Below, one piece after another: positions 58,889 to 64,000 of a DNA stretch of 64,000 nucleotides. The first letter of the stretch is position 1. Each line of letters opens with the position of its first letter. Both the position numbers and the translations under genes were made by a program. This DNA comes from JAVBMJ01 sp031551275. GTDB lineage: Bacteria; Bacteroidota; Bacteroidia; Bacteroidales; Rikenellaceae. The DNA lies in assembly GCA_031551275.1 (NCBI GenBank), contig JAVBNX010000006.1:124001-188000 (forward strand), given 5' to 3'. The notes below the pieces were generated by a model. That model worked only from the letters and a program-made list of their open reading frames with translations, made no database searches and was not told the origin of the DNA.

Positions 58889-59662
58889 CTAAAGTCCGCT
58901 CGCTATCTCCGCCGCTTTTTGCCTGATGCGGCTGAGGTAGGCCCCGTCGGCGGCGGTCAAAAATTCATACACGGGGACGCTTCCCTTATCGGCGGCCAGC
59001 CCCTTTTCGGTCAGGACCTGGAGCGTCCGTTTGGCTACCGCGGGGGAGGGGTCGATGACCTGCACGTCGCGCGGGCCGATTACCTCGCGGATCACGTCGA
59101 TCAGAAAGGGGTAATGGGTGCAGCCCAGCACGATCTGGTCGGCTCCGGCCTCGAGCAGCGGCGTAAGGGCCTTGCTGACAGCCTGGTGAGCCTCCGGGCC
59201 GTGGATCCTGCCCGACTCGACCAGTTCGACGAAGCCCTCGCCCACCGAGGCGACCGTTCGGATGCCGGAGGCGTACTTTTGGACCGTGCGGTGGAAGATG
59301 TCGCTCTCCAGGGTGGCTTTGGTGGCCAGGATGCCGATCACGCCGCTTTGGGTGCGCTGGGCCGCGGGTTTGACCGCCGGTTCCATGCCCACGAAGGGGA
59401 TGTCGTAGGTGGCACGCAGGTAGTCGACGGCGGTGGCGGTGGCGGCGTTGCAGGCCAGCACGACCATTTTCACGCCCTGTTCCATTAAAGCCTCGACACC
59501 CGCCACGACGTAGCCCCGCACCTCCTCGGGGGGTTTGTTGCCGAAGGGGCAGTGGGCCCCGTCGGCGTAGTAGAGCAGCGATTCTTCGGGCATAAGGCGG
59601 CGGAGCTCACGCCAAACGGTAAGCCCTCCCATGCCCGAGTCGAATACGCCGATCGCCTTCAT
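58889..59662 (-). CDS. murI: Glutamate racemase
   Basis: The 257-residue enzyme makes D-glutamate for peptidoglycan. Catalytic cysteines are Cys71 in VVLACNAATA and Cys181 in VLGCTHYPFL; the start has FDSGMGGLTVWREL. It starts 6 nt after purL and probably shares its transcript. Confidence 0.96.
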   Translation of the reverse strand: MKAIGVFDSGMGGLTVWRELRRLMPEESLLYYADGAHCPFGNKPPEEVRGYVVAGVEALMEQGVKMVVLACNAATATAVDYLRATYDIPFVGMEPAVKPAAQRTQSGVIGILATKATLESDIFHRTVQKYASGIRTVASVGEGFVELVESGRIHGPEAHQAVSKALTPLLEAGADQIVLGCTHYPFLIDVIREVIGPRDVQVIDPSPAVAKRTLQVLTEKGLAADKGSVPVYEFLTAADGAYLSRIRQKAAEIASGL

Positions 59663-59668
59663 ACTTTC

Positions 59669-63468
<3,800 letters not shown>

Positions 63469-63472
<4 letters not shown>

Positions 63473-63996
63473 ATCTCGTTGTTTGTTATTTTAATAAAAG
63501 TCTCAACGTGGCGCACGATGTATTCGTCGTTCACCCCGTCGCAGTCGATTACCAGTTTGGCCCGGGAGTAGAAGGGTTCGCGCAAAGGAAGGTTGGCTTC
63601 GATGAATTCGAGCAGCTGGGCGTCGTCCTTGCCGCAGATCAGGGGGCGCTTGGCGCGGCCGGGGCCCAGGCGGCGGACCAGCTTGCGGGGGGTCATGCGG
63701 AAATAGACCGTTACCCCCAGGCTGTTCATCAACTCCATGTTGTCGCCGTGGCAGGGCACGCCGCCGCCCGTGGCGACGACCCAATCGCCGGCGTGGGCGT
63801 AGGACGTAAGCGTTTCGCGCTCCAGGCGGCGGAAATAAGGTTCCCCCTTGGCGGCGAAGATCTCGGTGATCTTCATTCCCTCGCGCTCCTCGATTTCGGC
63901 GTCCATGTCGGTAAAACCCATACCCAGACGCCGGGCGATCTTGCGTCCGGTGCTGCTCTTGCCGCAGCCCATGTATCCTACCAGGAAGATCAGCAT
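63469..63996 (-). CDS. aroK: Shikimate kinase
   Basis: The 175-residue kinase phosphorylates shikimate in aromatic amino acid synthesis. The P-loop is GYMGCGKSS (7-15); the substrate residues are in DMDAEIEEREG and FRRLERETL, with GGGVP and RAKRPLI in the LID. The gene is complete, with its ATG 4 nt from the window end, so its promoter is outside. It overlaps purL by 4 nt. Confidence 0.96.
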
Positions 63997-64000
63997 TAGA

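Overview
The window looks like chromosome from a high-GC member of the Bacteroidales, most like Alistipes or another Rikenellaceae genus; the genus is inferred. Four things point there. There is a SusC/SusD pair with an ECF sigma/FecR anti-sigma pair. Nearly every transcription unit starts with the Bacteroidetes -7 element TAnnTTTG. Bacteroidetes-type families are present (DUF3109, short-LID adenylate kinase, MauE/DoxX-like BT_3928 family, K+-dependent pyrophosphatase). A sulfatase and a sialate O-acetylesterase suggest a gut glycan forager. I see no tRNA, rRNA, CRISPR array, transposase, phage or plasmid gene.

Layout. 1-5785 (minus): ECF sigma factor, FecR anti-sigma, SusC with an STN signalling domain, and a SusD cut by the window edge. 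A 16-nt box is repeated exactly upstream of fecR and susC and probably marks the promoters the sigma factor reads. 5817-9744 (minus): five overlapping selenium genes (mnmH, yedF, cysteine-desulfurase-like gene, DUF3343, selD) for 2-selenouridine in tRNA. 9839-12651: glycosyltransferase and adk, divergent from thiL. 13250-19257 (plus): metal efflux locus with a His/Cys-rich secreted protein, a His-rich CusB-like adaptor, a CusA-like pump and a TolC-like outer membrane protein. 19321-24704 (plus): sulfatase, a small membrane protein, ddl-DUF3109-M23/LysM peptidase, and a small secreted beta-rich protein. 24803-28481: htpG, divergent from the sialate O-acetylesterase. 28557-32749 (minus): two secreted unknowns and hppA. 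32858-34822 (plus): SpoU methyltransferase, pentapeptide protein, panB. 34978-44178 (minus): an apparent eight-gene operon from a 988-residue TPR protein and an outer membrane barrel through rlmD, DUF2490, SIMPL, mnmD and cdd to a pseudouridine synthase. 44282-44728 (plus): OsmC-like protein. 44877-50783 (minus): sufBCDS-tmk-MauE/DoxX-like protein, with a half-length SufD. 50858-54726 (minus): gyrA and a TPR protein. 54853-63996 (minus): aroK-purL-murI-ftsK and two tandem LolA-like genes.

The most unusual non-coding signal is a 121-bp structured element present twice, in opposite orientation (34825-34945 and 44749-44869). The two copies differ at about 14 positions, and most of those differences are paired changes that keep the hairpins. 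Each copy sits between a convergent gene pair. The other two convergent junctions hold ordinary perfect hairpins (24722-24753, 28492-28556). Many gene pairs overlap by ATGA or TGATG, so transcription units are tightly packed. Several start codons called within the promoter motif (TTG) were replaced by the downstream ATG.

Limits: all family calls are by recognition of motifs and length, without database searches. Residue numbers and the alignments of repeats were counted by hand.
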